This document shows positions 46,448 to 58,972 of a stretch of 64,000 bases of DNA, piece by piece; within the stretch, counting starts at the first letter, position 1, and each line of letters opens with the position of its first letter. The notes under the pieces are model-generated. The model worked only from the letters and a program-made list of their open reading frames with translations. It was not told where the DNA came from and searched no databases. Source of the DNA: Stromatinia cepivora (Eukaryota; Ascomycota; Leotiomycetes; Helotiales; Sclerotiniaceae); the NCBI GenBank assembly GCA_014898415.1, contig RCTD01000002.1:620001-684000 (forward strand). The letters run 5' to 3'. The position numbers and the translations under genes are program-made.

Positions 46448-49416
46448 TCAAGCGATAGCGTTGATGTATATCTTTACCTCCACTTCGTTACTCCATCCAC
46501 CGGAAAGCTCAAGTTCCTTCCATGCCGTCAATGTGTCAATTTCAAGTACATGGGGATCAGTCTTGCTAATGGTAACTGTGTGAACTGGGAGAATCTTTCC
46601 AAGGATGGTCACTAGTAAGTGGTCTTCATATGATATATCGGGAAGGGTCGAGATATAGATCCCTGAAAGTCAAATTAGAATCCAGAATTGGTTGATGAAT
46701 GATTGAGACTTACCAAGAGTTCCCAGAGCCTTAAGATTAGTGTCAATTACAATCTTGCCATTCACTGACTTCGTCATTTCGCTGCTGACAATCGCTGCCG
46801 CTCCAGCCATTTTGCCAAGAAGACCCAGGTTGGCTATCCATGTAGTATTTTCTTGTCCTTGGTTAACAAACCCGCGCAATGGGTAGGCCGACAAGATATC
46901 GTAACCTCTCACATCGAGAGACACGTATATCAAAGCCTGAGAGTCCACTACTTGCATAGGCTTAGAGACAGCCCCACTAGAATGGGCGCGAATAATATAA
47001 AATTGTGCCTCCTCAACACCAGGGAACTTGGACAATGGCACTAATTCACTAAGTGGTCTCTGAGATACATTGAAGAAGCCAATGATGCCAGTTCCTGTAT
47101 AGGCAGCGCCATGGTACGTCCCAATTGCGAGTATGTGGTCGTCATCGTATCCATTATACTGATCCAGACTCTTGCCAACGACGCTAGGTCTAAAAATAAC
47201 AGTCTTTCCCCGAGGAGTAGGGCCAGTCATTTGGTTGATAAGGTCAAGATCATGTTGACCAGGCACATCCGTAATGTATATTGGGCCACCGCTAACACAT
47301 CTAGCAGCTGCATGGAAACCAGAATAGTCATGAACGGTTTGAAACATGTCCCAATCTGGAATGAGATTGAGATGCTGTGTAAATAAAGCATTGTGGGCAT
47401 TGGTAAAGACATGCCATGGGTGACTAGTAGGGATTTCAGGAAAAAAGTCATCAGAGTTCCGTACGAGGATTGGAGGTCTGTTCTGGGGCAATTGAGAATG
47501 AAAGAGGATTTGCGGGATCTGTGACATGCAAGAGATTGCTTTCACACTGAAATGTCGAAGAGTTGAAAGGGACCACGCATCTTGGTATGCGGATATCAAA
47601 TCACTACGATCTTGAGCAGACTCGAAGAGATCAAGCATAAATTGGGCACTAGGTTATGTCAGCAAAGAAATGGTAAGCACCAACCCACTTACTCCGTTTT
47701 GACAGCATCAACCCCGCAGGATGAAAGAAATGAATAAAAGTCATTGTAGAACCTCCGTACATCTTCTTTGGCTACCACTGTCATTTTGCCACCCAAAGGT
47801 AGATTTCGTCTCTTAGAATCTCGTCGAATCACTTCAACTGTTTTGTAAGCCTTGGCAATCTTACCATCTGAGGCAAGACCACCCCAGTAACCTAAAATCG
47901 CGTGCCATACAGCTACATGCTGTATACTAGGCTGCTTTTGTCGAATGAGAGATATAGTGTGCTTCAAGCCATTGGGAAATGCCTCTCTTTCCGCCTCAAA
48001 CTCAATCCAACCGTGTTGAAATTGACCATGCCCCTTGTAGTCGATGGCTTGCCAATTATCGTCAATGATAAAGTTTGTAACGTTGATCTTATTCTCTGCC
48101 AGAATATCAACCGCTTTAAGTATTTTGTCTTCTGTTAATCTTTGCCCAAGTGCATTCCATGTGCCTGGCTCATTGGTTAGAGAATTACATCGAGAGGTTT
48201 AGTGAACATACAATACGTCAAGCCATCACACCAATTTTCAACCCAAACTTTTGTCTTCTCCTCTCCTTCGTTGAGAGCATCGGCCTCCTTTTGCGTTTCA
48301 CCAGATGCACTCTCGAAAGTTGCAACGACCTCTCTAGCATGGTACATTACGGCCGCGTTAGCCGACTCATAGTCGTCACTGAGCCCAACGAGGACATGAG
48401 CAACAGACTCCTTGGGGTTGTCATTCCGAACCTGCTTGAATCAGAATCGTAGTCGTCAAAACAGCAAGGTCATAACATACCTCTAGGACGACCCTGCCAT
48501 CACTGTCACTCTTGAACAGAGTCATGACGTTGTTGATTCCACTGATAGCTAGTAAAACAATGTGCTTGCCTTCTGAGCTTAAAAAGGAGCAGGTTACGGC
48601 CTCCTTATCAAGATCAAAATGAGCCTTTCCTTGTCGGGGGGCTAGCCAGGGAGTCCAGATACGGATAAGAGCAAACCATCTAGCCAAATCAGTAAAGAGT
48701 GAGATACGAGCACCAACGGGGTGCTGAACTGACCTTGCCAATTTATCTTGTCCCCAAGGAAGCCCAAATTTGATGTCCTTTATAGTGGAGTCTCTCCCAA
48801 CAGCTCCTTCAATTGGAACTTGTACAGACCAAAGAGTGGTACCGGGTGACTGGCTTCGGTGGTTTTTCGCCTCTAGCGTTGGATTCAAATTCTCAACATA
48901 ATCAGATAATTTACCTGAAATGTTTTCTTGGGAAGTGACCGTTTTTAGCATTATCGAACCGTCTGGCATTCCCTGGTGGTCCTTCACGAGCTTCCAAGAT
49001 TGATTATAGTTGCTTCGAAACTTCACTGTGAATTTTGTAGGGAGACGAGAAGGGAGAGATGTTTTGAAGTATAACGGATGCAGTCCCAAAGGCGCCACGG
49101 TTTGCAGGATTGTTGGTAGAGAACCTGTTTCCTCTATGGGCTCCATCGGAGACTCTAGCCATTGATCTCCATCACTATACAGAAGTGACAATTCCCATGG
49201 TTCTTTGGCACGAGTTTCATCAACCTCCAACAAAGCAGTAATGACTTTTGTGAGGTCGAGTATGGTCGTCAGCTGACCCAAAGGTGGATAAGTTGAGATG
49301 TATGCCTTCATACTCGGATGGTCTGAAGTCAAAGGACCTTTTTGTTTTGGAATATATTTCGCCTGAAAAACTTCGTTGCCATCAGCTCCACTGATGAATG
49401 TCTGTGATTCGGCCAT
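46448..49416 (-). CDS. GH36 raffinose-synthase / seed-imbibition (SIP)-type protein
   Basis: Five exons, phase-checked: 49416-48481, 48431-48212, 48164-47693, 47648-46714 and 46662-46448, giving 925 aa. No signal peptide, so probably cytosolic. The N-terminal half is the beta-sandwich region of the family. The barrel shows WCDGLTYCTWNALGQ, FIIDDNWQAI and VDAVKTDAQFMLD, whose KTD carries the candidate nucleophile Asp (codon split by the 47693/47648 intron). DWDMFQTVHDYSGFHAAARCVSGGPIYITDVPGQHD supplies the usual acid/base region. Plant members make raffinose or are alkaline alpha-galactosidases; the fungal role is unproven. Intact. Confidence 0.88.
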
Positions 49417-50037
49417 ATTGGACTCAAGAGGTGGAACGAAGATGATTTATAGTGAAGTAAAAGCAGTTTTGAAGGAAGTATCGTACAATAATATTGAAGA
49501 AGAAGGAACTAATTCGGAAAGATGGTGTGAAATAGGTATTTGAAGTTAGGAAAGTTCAATGTTAATAGAGTGAAATGGTAGGAGGGAATGCAGAGTGAAG
49601 TATAAAATGAAACATGAGTTTCTCATTCAGAAAAGGGAAATTATTGTCAAACCCGTGATCACAGTGAGTTTATATTGTCGAATTCTCAGTGAATATCATC
49701 CAGCTGTCAAGTTCATCCACGAATGTAGTGGGATGGAGGTAGATCTTCCGAGTCGCCAAATGTGGAGGGGCACAGAGGCACTAATGCGGAACCCCCGACT
49801 CGCGATGCTTCATCAATTTCTTAGCTCATGGTTCTCGGATAAACTTAACACCGCTTGCCGTGAAATTATTTTGGCCCGCAAGAATTGTTAATGAATGAGC
49901 ACTGAGATTGTAGTAAGGATATTTGCAAATTCTTTGCTCAAGTAATCAATTAATCTCCTTGCAGACTTCACTGGGTCTCGGCTTTTCTTCTCCAGTCTCT
50001 TCATGCGTTCGTGAGTTTTAGCCTCTCGGCCAAGAAG
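49417..50037. promoter_or_regulatory. Divergent upstream region of GH36-like and mt-TyrRS genes
   Basis: About 620 bp between two divergent start codons. A 98-codon frame inside (49595-49891) has no coding features. No repeat seen. Confidence 0.4.
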
Positions 50038-52234
50038 ATGGCAACGACTTTTCTCCTTCAGCGTTCGGCTCGGCCTGACCTCTACGTTTGCGCAAGATGC
50101 GCTTTCAAAGCCTCCCTAAATTCGAATAAAGCGTCAAGAAGGTGGATTGGAACAAAATACTTAGCAAAAGTGGCAGATGCGGAAATAGAGTGGGCAAAAA
50201 AGGCCGCGGATATTAAGGCAGGGAAGACGAAGAGCATGCTCTCAATCCTGGAGGAGCGAGGATATGTACATCAGATAACTGGGTAAATACACGACTTTGA
50301 CTTCTGCTGTGGGAAGACATTAACTTTTGTCCTAGTTCGAGAGACGAAGTCGATCGTATGATGACAGACAAGCGGCTTGGTGCATATGTGGGTGTAGATC
50401 CAACTGCGCCCTCACTTCATGTTGGCCACTTATTACCTCTCATGTCCTTGTTTTGGATGTATGTACATGGTTATCATACGGTATCATTAGTTGGAGGCGC
50501 AACTGCAAAAATCGGGGATCCGACCGATCGCTTAACAACACGAGAGAAAATGAAGAGTACAACGAGGAATGAGAACGTATTGAAGATGCATTATCAAATG
50601 AAAGGTATATGGCTAAATGTCGAGGCATATGGAAGAAAACATGGATACAATTGGGAATGGGCATGGAAAAGAGGGTTGGTTAACAATAACCACTGGATGA
50701 ATGGTTTGACGGTGATGGAGCTTCTCCAAGTCCTCGGACCAGGCATGAGAATGGGTGCGATGATTGCAAAAGATACGTGAGTACATCCACTTCATACATC
50801 TGCCAAGTCCTTACTAATACTCATAGTGTCAAGAATAAGATGAATAAAGGAGATGGTATGTCATATGCTGAATTTACATATCCTTTGTTGCAATCATGGG
50901 ACTGGTGGCACATGTACAATACGAAAGGTATAACGATGCAGATTGGTGGCTCGGATCAGTACGGCAACATCACCGCTGGTATCGATGCTGTCAAATACAT
51001 TCTAGCGAATCATCCTGACCCTGTCATCAAGGAGCAACACGAGAAAGCAACGCCGCCTTTTGGATTTACAGTTCCTCTCTTAACCACATCATCAGGAGCG
51101 AAATTTGGAAAGAGCGCGGGAAATGCTTTATGGCTGGACAGGGATATGATGAGTTCGTTCGATCTGTACGGCCATTTTCTTCGTACATCAGATCAAGATG
51201 TAGAAAAATACCTTAAACTTTTCACATTCATACCTATCGAGAAAATCACCACATTAATGGAGGAACACATGAAGGCACCTTCTAAACGACAAGCTCAACA
51301 CAAATTGGCGCGAGATTTTCTCGAACTGGTTCACGGGGAACCGGCAGCCAAGGCCGCCGAGCTTCAGCACCGACTTCTTTTCAGCAAATCGAATAACGCG
51401 GAGAATGTGGAGGAGTTGCAGAATGATTTAAAGATAGCCGAGCACAAAGTGTCATATAATCAGACAGGTACCAACGCATCCAATAGACCGAGAGCAGATC
51501 TTAAGTTACCACGATCCTTCGTTATGTCCAGAAGTATTGCAAGAATTGTCGTCGCCGCCGGCCTTTGTGACACAAATACGGAAGCTAATCGCTTGTGTGG
51601 TGCCTCTGGACTCTATATCGGTGGATCTAGGCCTTTGGGATATAAAGGAAAAGATGATGCCTTAGTTTTCACGCCGATTAAAAGATGGCAAAATCGGGAT
51701 ACCCATCACTACCTCATCGATGGTTCAATGCTTGTTCTTCGACGTGGTAAATCTAACATTCGAATCATCAAACTCGTCCCAGATGAAGAGTACATTGCAG
51801 AAGGCTTGTCATTCCCTGGCAATGAAGATTGGATCAAACAGAAAATGCCAAAGAAATTGAACGAAGAGGGCGAGATAATTGAAGAGGAGAAAAACCCAAA
51901 TATAGATGTGAATGGAGTCGACAGATCAGACAGAGATGAGATCAAGCGATTGAGAGCGGAAAGGAAAGCGCGATCGCATGAAATTTCACAGCAGAGATGG
52001 CAGGATAAGGATGCAAGGCGTTATGAGCGAATGCAGCTGCTTCAAGCTGACCTGAGAGAGGCTAACCAACTTTCATCAGAAAAGGTAGAGCTAGATCATT
52101 TGGTGAAGAGGGTGAAGTCAGGTGTATCACCTCGCGATCATGATCATATAATCAGAAAGATAGATTCGGATGCACCAGAAAACTGGAAAAATCCACTAGA
52201 AGGCGGTAGTGGAGCCGATGAGTCGAGAAGCTAG
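50038..52234 (+). CDS. cyt-18: Mitochondrial tyrosyl-tRNA synthetase, CYT-18 type
   Basis: Three exons (50038-50282, 50336-50776, 50827-52234) in consistent phases, giving 697 aa. The Arg/Ala-rich N-terminus is a mitochondrial presequence. It is followed by the helix region preceding LEERGYVHQITG that is found in Pezizomycotina mitochondrial TyrRS. Class-I motifs: HVGH (SLHVGHLLPL) and KFGKS. Also present are the tyrosine-binding GVDPTAPS and MQIGGSDQYGN. Two insertions are present in the catalytic domain, and a C-terminal S4-like RNA-binding region (MSRSIARIVVAAG, LRRGKSNIRIIKL) with a charged tail. Neurospora CYT-18 also splices group I introns through Pezizomycotina-specific insertions; the same dual role is inferred here. 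Intact. Confidence 0.92.
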
Positions 52235-52635
52235 TTCAACTAGATGTACGATTATGTATTGATAAATGTATATCCACTTGATGAATCCTTCACTGTGCCT
52301 GCCTCCTTAATCGTTATCAGTTTGTGAGTGTGCAAGTTAGAAAGTTTGAGATTCAGAATCTCTATAGATTGAAAGTTAATCTAGGTTTTTTCATACAACT
52401 CTTCTTCAAATCACATTCAATGCGAGTTGCACACTGCGTCAAGCGTAAGGATCCGCCACAGAGGCTATCTACATTGCTTATCGGCTACGCCGAAAAGCCT
52501 TCCAGGCCTATATCGATAATTTTGAAGAGCGGAATATTTTGTATATTTTCTATATGCATTGCATAAATCTATGTGCGCTTTCAATGCGACAATCACCCCG
52601 CGTAGATATTGTTCATGACCCCAAGTTTTCTGCTT
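52235..52635. other. Spacer between convergent genes
   Basis: 3' flanks of mt-TyrRS and the decarboxylase. No gene seen. Confidence 0.4.
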
Positions 52636-54321
52636 CTAATTCAGCATTCCATTCCCATTAACAACAGCAACTTCCCCCACTCCTTCCGCCTTCCCATTCA
52701 TAATAACACCATTAACATTTTCCTTCCTAGCCTTCCCATCTCTAAGCTCTTCAGTCGTCTCCACCAAAATCTCAAAAGCTCTCCGAATATATTTTTCTTC
52801 CGCCTTCTCATTCGCACTCACAACGCGGATAGCATATGTACCACCCACAACACTAGACGTTAAGTAAATCTCACTTCGTTTGTTGATGAGCTCATATACT
52901 TCTTTCGTGATACTATTCTGTGCATCGATACCTGCCGACTTGGGAACGATATTAAGGACTGTGAGTGCGAAGCTTGGCCCGGTAATGATGCGGAATAGAT
53001 CTTCTCTCGTTTTAAGCAAACTGGCAAAGAATTCTCCGAATTTCACATGCTTTCGGATATGTTCTTGCAATCCCTTCACTCCATAGGATCGTAAGACAAA
53101 CCAGACTTTTAAACTTCTGAATCTTCTTCCGAGAGGAATTTGCCAGTCTCGATAGTCGGTAACGAGTCCACTCTCGGAAAACTCGTTGCGGAGATAACTG
53201 GGTGCTATTGACAGTGCATCAATCAAATCTTTGCGTTTCTTGACATAGAGACAAGAAGCATCGAAATTTGTGAGGAGCCATTTGTGCATATTCATATTGA
53301 ATGAATGGAAATGCTGTAAAGACGATGTTAAATGATGGTACTCAGGGCAAACTAAAGCTGCACCCGCGTATGCAGCATCGATGTGAACCCAAATCTCGCC
53401 AGGGACATCTGGAGGTGCGAATTTTGATAGTACTGAAGCGATGGATCCGAAGTCGTCAACAGCGCATGTAGAGGTTGTTCCCAATGCTGCAGAGAGAAAA
53501 AATGGCTCCAACCCTTGAGATTTGCATTCGTTCAATACTTTCTCAAGGTCATCACCGGTCATCGCAAAATCATTGGAAGCGAGTACTGGAACAGATCGGA
53601 ATCTAACACCAGCTATCTGCGTTGCTTTTTGCGTAGAGCTGTGCACCATTTCGCTTCCTACTGCAACCAGCTTACTCCTCTTGAATGCAATAGCATCCTC
53701 AAGTTCAATGCCGGATAGACCCACAGTTGTTTCGCGAAGGTATTTGTCTCGGGCTGCCACCATTACGGTAACGATCGCTTCCGAAGCTGATCCTTGAATA
53801 ACACCACCGCCACAAGTCGAAGACAAATAACATTCAGGTAGATTTAAGAGCTTGGCTAACCAATCCATAACAATTGTCTCCAATTCTGTCACCGCAGGAG
53901 AGCAGATCCAGTTGAAAGCAGGGGCAGTGAAGGCTGCTGAGTACAGCTCGCCGAGCATTGAAGGGTAGGTAGATGACGCCGGGAAGAAAGCCATGAAATT
54001 TGGTGATTGCCTGACTATATCAGTACCCAGATTGAAGTTCAAAGGCAAAAGTCCGACTTACCAATGTGTTAAGCCAGGCATAATTTTAGACTCGATATCT
54101 CTCTGGATATCTGCCCAAGATTCACCTTCTTGAGGTGGTCCATCGGGAAGAATTTTCTTCAAATAACCGGGCTCAACATTTGACACCACTCTCCGTTCGT
54201 GGATATTATCATAGTATTGAATTACTAGGGCCGTTAGAATATGGTATTCAAGCCTGAAGAACTATCACTCACTCTCATCAATGGCTGATGTCGCCGCCTC
54301 TTTAAACTGCTGCGAATCCAT
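52636..54321 (-). CDS. PLP-dependent group II decarboxylase (aromatic-L-amino-acid/tyrosine decarboxylase-like)
   Basis: Three exons (54321-54273, 54224-54062, 54010-52636) in consistent phases, giving 528 aa. Motifs: PGLTHWQSPNFMAFFPA near the N-terminus, GGGVIQGSASEA, the PLP-ring-stacking His in SEMVHSSTQKA, WVHIDAAYAGAALVCPEY (Asp to the PLP nitrogen), and NMHKWLLTNFDASCLYVK with the Schiff-base Lys. This is the arrangement of Dopa/tyrosine/tryptophan decarboxylases, which release CO2 to give the aromatic amine. Substrate choice cannot be read reliably. The C-terminal ~50 residues are a low-complexity Glu/Lys/Gly/Val-rich extension. Cytosolic. Intact. Confidence 0.9.
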
Positions 54322-57300
54322 TTTTTTTATTGGTGGGCAATATTTACGTAAAGAAGAGAATGGCAAAATGTGAACTTTTATAGAAAATCAAAAATGCCCC
54401 AAACATCTTCTTCTGGCAACTATTTGGCTCTAATGGAAGATGGTCGTCTCGCCACGATGTCTCTAAAGGGCGTATTCATCTGTTGTACTGTACGTGTCAA
54501 GCATGTACAAACAACATGTCCCGTTCCACTATTGAACTGTAATTAGCGGGCGGGATGAGCGGGGCGGGTGGAATATGCTCCGCTTTGCTGGGTCAGCTGT
54601 TTTTAACAGTTGGAGCAATCTCTTCTGAAAACGGCCCGGATAAATCTACCTACCGTAAAAGAGTTCTGTCCCCCAAAAAGGGGACCCGGGTACAACAGGG
54701 TATATAAATTGGAAATCTATTGAACCTTATATCCGGAAATCGTATACAACATAAGGGTAGTCAAAATCGTGCTCGATATGCACGCGATAGGGTAAACGGA
54801 TGATAAGAAGTGTTTTTGGGCAAATTTGTCATAACGGTGACATTTTGAAGCAAAGTGTCGGTACGTCATGTGATCAACCTCAAAGGGAGCCAGCGAATCT
54901 CTAGCCCCTTCCCCTCCAATATAAATAGTACCTTCTTTTCATAGTGTTAGCAATCAAGAATGAATAATACATAATACCTCAATAGTACTATATGAACGGT
55001 ACCATCGAAGTGATACCAACACAAAGAAACGAACAATGTGGTTGAAAAAGTTTCATGCCAGCTGGTCACATTAATTTCCCCCCCTTTTCCAAAAATATTC
55101 GAGCACTCATATCTATATGAACGGAAGAGAATGGTCGACATCGACATCTGCGAGTATCTCAATCGATTCTGAACAATAGGATTGATAACAATTCATGTCG
55201 ATTTGAATCATGAAATGATCTGTAGCAGGCGGCAGACCCTAAGGGAGCTAGAAATACTTCCCATACATACTTTTCATCATTTTTGATCTTCCTGGAAGGA
55301 TAAGTGGGTCCAAAATAAACTAATAAATTCTTCATATTCTTCAATTAATGATTTTCAAAATTAATGTATTTTCAAAGATCATTATACTCTTTAATTTTTT
55401 AAGATTTGAACTAAAATTATTAGTTTTCAATTAAAATCATTAGTTTTAAATTCATTTTTTTTTTAAATTATTATATATTTAAAATGATTAAATATACTAT
55501 ATAAAATATTATTCTTGTAGTATAATGATAAAATGAATGATTTAAATGAAAAAAATATTCAAAAAATTCGGATATAATTAATAATAATATGATTAATAAT
55601 AATATTTATAAATGATTAATAATCGAATGTAAATATATATACTTTAAGATAATTAAAGTTTCGTTTTTGCTTAATTCGGATTAGTTTCATATAATCTTCA
55701 AATATTGAGAGTTTAGTTTTTTAATTTTTATTTAACAAATATATGTATATGATATTCTTCTTATATAAATTTGGGGTCCTTCCAGAAAGGATTCGGAAGT
55801 CCGTATAGGGAGTATTTTAAGATCCCTTAGGGAGAAGAGCTCGTGTCGAAGATCAGTATGAAGAGCTCCACCACAGCTATTCAGTGCATCACGCCCAATT
55901 TACCATATAGAACCTTTTAAAAAAATCATCTTTCTCTGTTTTTATCCCTCTTAACTACAATTCTACAATTACATGAAGAAAGAATCTAGCTGCAAGGTTA
56001 GCCGTACCACTTTTCAAGTATCATGCTCCTAACTTCGCTTCCATTCGTGGAGGGAGGAACAACTAGTTGCGTTTGTTTCTGTCCACCTAGACAATAGGTC
56101 TCATGGGCGCTTCACGGGCGACCCATCGCATCCACATCTATACCGCAGTGTTGGCGTACTTCTGCAACCCTTTGAACTCTATCATAAATAATATCTCAAT
56201 GATTTTTTTAATGGGCCTGGCGAGACCAAATAGCCCTGGTAATGGGAGTTTCATCGCTCAACCTGGCTCCTGTCAATGCATCTAGCATTGCGGATCTTTG
56301 GTTTGCGGCTTTTTCTTCCTGTGTATGTGGGAACAATACTCTAAATCATACGATTGTCCTAGCATGTATGTGAAATGGATCAATCTCAGAAACTCTTGGA
56401 AATCTTCCTCACAGTAACTTTATTCCAATAGTCGAAAATACCACTGTGTCTTCAAACTAACCATCTCGCTCTCTCTCAGACGACTTCATCAAGGAACCAA
56501 TGTTGATCGGCCACAACGTTGCTTAAGGCAAACGTGTTTTCCCACAGTGGACAAATGGAAGGCATCACGGTTCCCGAAAGCTACTTGTCAAACTACGAAG
56601 CCTCGCTCTTCTTTTGTCCTGCCGCTGTTCGTGCAAACGTCTCTGTATACAAAAACTTACCCATATAGTGTTATTTTGAAGATTTCCCATATATGCATTT
56701 ACAAGAGGATGTTGATTCGGGGGCCTACCATGGGGCTGGAATTTATCCCCTGTTTGGTAATACGTCAAATGGACCTGGGACTCCTAGACAAACGCTTGAT
56801 GAGGATTCATATTGGGCGGTATGTGATGAAGCTGGGCGACTTTTGCCGGGGATCCTCAGGGGGGCTTGGGTGAATCTGGGTGGCCGGTTTCGCTCCCGAG
56901 AAAGATACTTCGATTTGTCTGGAGCATGGGAATACGACAGGGCTTAGTGTTTGATCTTCGGCTGTGTGTGATGTGGAGTGTATTTTTACTTGACCTGTTT
57001 GACTTATCCGACTCGTTCTCTGTTGTGCAGGAGTATTAATTTTGTACAGTATCTTTTATTTGTAAAATGTTAGAGAATTGCTTCCAATTCTCGCACTATC
57101 AATAACCAAAATCATCCCATACAATGTCCTAACGATGTATAGCTTCGATTGAAAGATATAACATAGTACGAAATATACTTTCCAAACCTTACTTGCATCT
57201 GAAGACGGTAAGTAGTTCTCTCTAAGACTGAACATTGATATCTATACACAGTTGTTTATTCCAGTCAATTTTAAATATTCACGTTTGTAGGCAATGCATT

Positions 57301-57504
57301 GTCTCGATTGATTAAAAACATTATATTGCATGTTATCCAGATGTTCCCAAATGGCATACTATAAACTATAATGTCTATATCGTAATGGTGGCATTTATAG
57401 CTAAAAGTCTCGCAAATTAACCCCTTAAATCCTCCTAAGCTAAGTCCCAGTAGATAAATATCCAAAGACAAAAGAAATCCTTAAAACCATGGGCCTCATT
57501 AGCT
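54322..57504. other. 3.2-kb region without a supported gene, including an AT-rich relic
   Basis: About 55340-55760 is strongly AT-rich with a sharp edge, followed by a GC-richer piece (ggtccttccagaaaggattcgg..) like the end of a decayed repeat. A frame at 56693-56947 (MHLQEDVDSGAYHGAG.., 84 codons) has mildly protein-like composition but no family and no clear splice partner. Nothing else seen. Confidence 0.45.
55340..55900. mobile_element. Probable RIP-degraded repeat relic
   Basis: An abrupt AT-rich island of ~420 bp with a ~140-bp less-decayed flank. It resembles the composition of the LTR island at 12.6-15.4 kb. No LTR pair or target duplication found, so identity is uncertain. Confidence 0.35.
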
Positions 57505-58272
57505 CTACTTGGAGCTAGAAGCCTTATCCTTTAGATACACTTCCCACCTCTCACTAGGAAGCCTCAATACTAACAACTTGCGTTCCGTTGGCTTAGTCAG
57601 ATCTTCAGGCTCAGTCCTATACTCCTCACCCTCTTCAAGCCCCCCTTCCATCACGTCAACCTCCTCCTCAGATGATTGCCTATCCATCTGCTTCATTTTC
57701 TCAATCCTTTCCTTAGTATTATCCACCGTTGAAGGTTGCGGACAAATTTCCTCGCGCCCCAGAACCACTGCATCTCTTCCAGCATTTCCCTCACACTTAC
57801 AGAAGCGTTTCCCCTCGTACAATGCACGCCTAGCGTTGCATCCTGTGACAGGGCAGCACCACCAACCATCCTGACGCTCTATTGGATCTCTTGCCGCCTC
57901 CTTCCGCTTATCTCCAATGTCTTCATTATCACTGTAGAAGATTGGACATAGTTTTTCGCCCAGATCGTGTGCGCCGACAGGACAACCAATCCATGTACAC
58001 TTCCACCACCCCATAGGATGGATCCTGAATGCGTCGGTTGGTAGCAAGTTCTGTGACCTGGGGCATCGAGGAATGATGCGATCAACATGTTTTCGGCGTA
58101 TACCTGCAGCAATTTTGCGCGCTTCAAGGTTCTTCAAACGCTGGCCCTCCGCTGATTTCGGGTCGATGCGCTCAGGCACGACATTCTGGTTGTTTTCGTA
58201 CGGATCATTGCCGTGGGGGATCTTGGACATGATGAAGTATAATGGGGTTGATGTGCGAGAATTGCGAGGCAA
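57505..58272 (-). CDS. Cys-rich orphan protein (zinc-ribbon-like), 241-255 aa
   Basis: Single exon. The start could be at 58272 (MPRNSRTS) or, more likely, at Met15 (MSKIPHGNDPYENN). The middle has paired Cys/Trp blocks: WWKCTWIGCPVG..LCPIFY and WWCCPVTGCNARR..FCKCEG, suggesting two zinc-binding repeats. The C-terminal part is acidic (SSEEEVDVMEGGLEEGEE) with a basic end. No signal peptide; no named family. Confidence 0.6.
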   Translation of the reverse strand: MPRNSRTSTPLYFIMSKIPHGNDPYENNQNVVPERIDPKSAEGQRLKNLEARKIAAGIRRKHVDRIIPRCPRSQNLLPTDAFRIHPMGWWKCTWIGCPVGAHDLGEKLCPIFYSDNEDIGDKRKEAARDPIERQDGWWCCPVTGCNARRALYEGKRFCKCEGNAGRDAVVLGREEICPQPSTVDNTKERIEKMKQMDRQSSEEEVDVMEGGLEEGEEYRTEPEDLTKPTERKLLVLRLPSERWEVYLKDKASSSK

Positions 58273-58440
58273 GGACCTTTGTGGATGAAGATTTGGCTGT
58301 GATTTGGTTATGTATCGTAGGCTCTTTGGTAGGTTTCTATGATTCTTGAAAGTGTTATTGATGAGAAGGAAGGTTGTAGCAAAGGGGGGTATCTGGATCT
58401 ATTTAAGCACATCTGGGGAGGTTAGCCAGGCATCAAATCA
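58273..58440. promoter_or_regulatory. Upstream region of the Cys-rich orphan
   Basis: Short 5' flank leading into the repeat-rich region. No specific element recognised. Confidence 0.3.
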
Positions 58441-58853
58441 CCGTAGAATAAAGGTAGAATGGCTACAGAATGACTGGATCAATCACTAAATGACTGTTAA
58501 ATGATGAATATTGTCTGTCCTGGCTATTAAATGACTGTTACATAACTGTGGAATAGAGGTAAAATGACTATAGAATGAAGAGTTTTGACTGTTTTGGCTA
58601 TGCAATGACTGGCATGTACGCATCTTAGCAGCAAATGAGCAAAAAATTGCCTGCAATGATTGTGAATGATCGTAGCATAGAGGTAGAACGATTATCAAAT
58701 GACTGCATAATGATACATCGACTGTCCTGATATTAAAAAGACTGGAATGATTGCAAATGAGCGAATATGAGTAAGAAAATGCCTGGAGTGACTGTGAATT
58801 CGTTGCAAAATGAGTGTAAAAGTATTACAGGATGACTTTGCAAGGTCAACTGC
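58441..58853. repeat. Degenerate repeat region with ATGACTG motifs
   Basis: Many aatgactg/aatgatcg strings recur, and longer blocks starting ctgtcctggct, ctgttttggct and ctgtcctgata (near 58517, 58591 and 58721) share agaggtaraa and tgcctg words. Probably an old tandem array that gave rise to the regular minisatellite next to it. Confidence 0.5.
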
Positions 58854-58972
58854 AATGACAGGTAGCATGAATGACAGATAGTATAAATGACAGATAGTAT
58901 GAATGACAGGTAGTATAAATGACAGATAGTATGAATGACAGATAGTATGAATGACAGGTAGTATGAATGACA
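58854..58972 (+). repeat. 16-bp minisatellite, 7.4 copies
   Basis: Unit aatgacagatagtatg with only A/G and G/A changes (agata/aggta, tatg/tata). Seven full copies and one partial. Confidence 0.9.

Noticed and set aside
49595..49891. 98-codon frame between divergent genes
   Set aside because: Composition is not protein-like and it lies in a promoter region.
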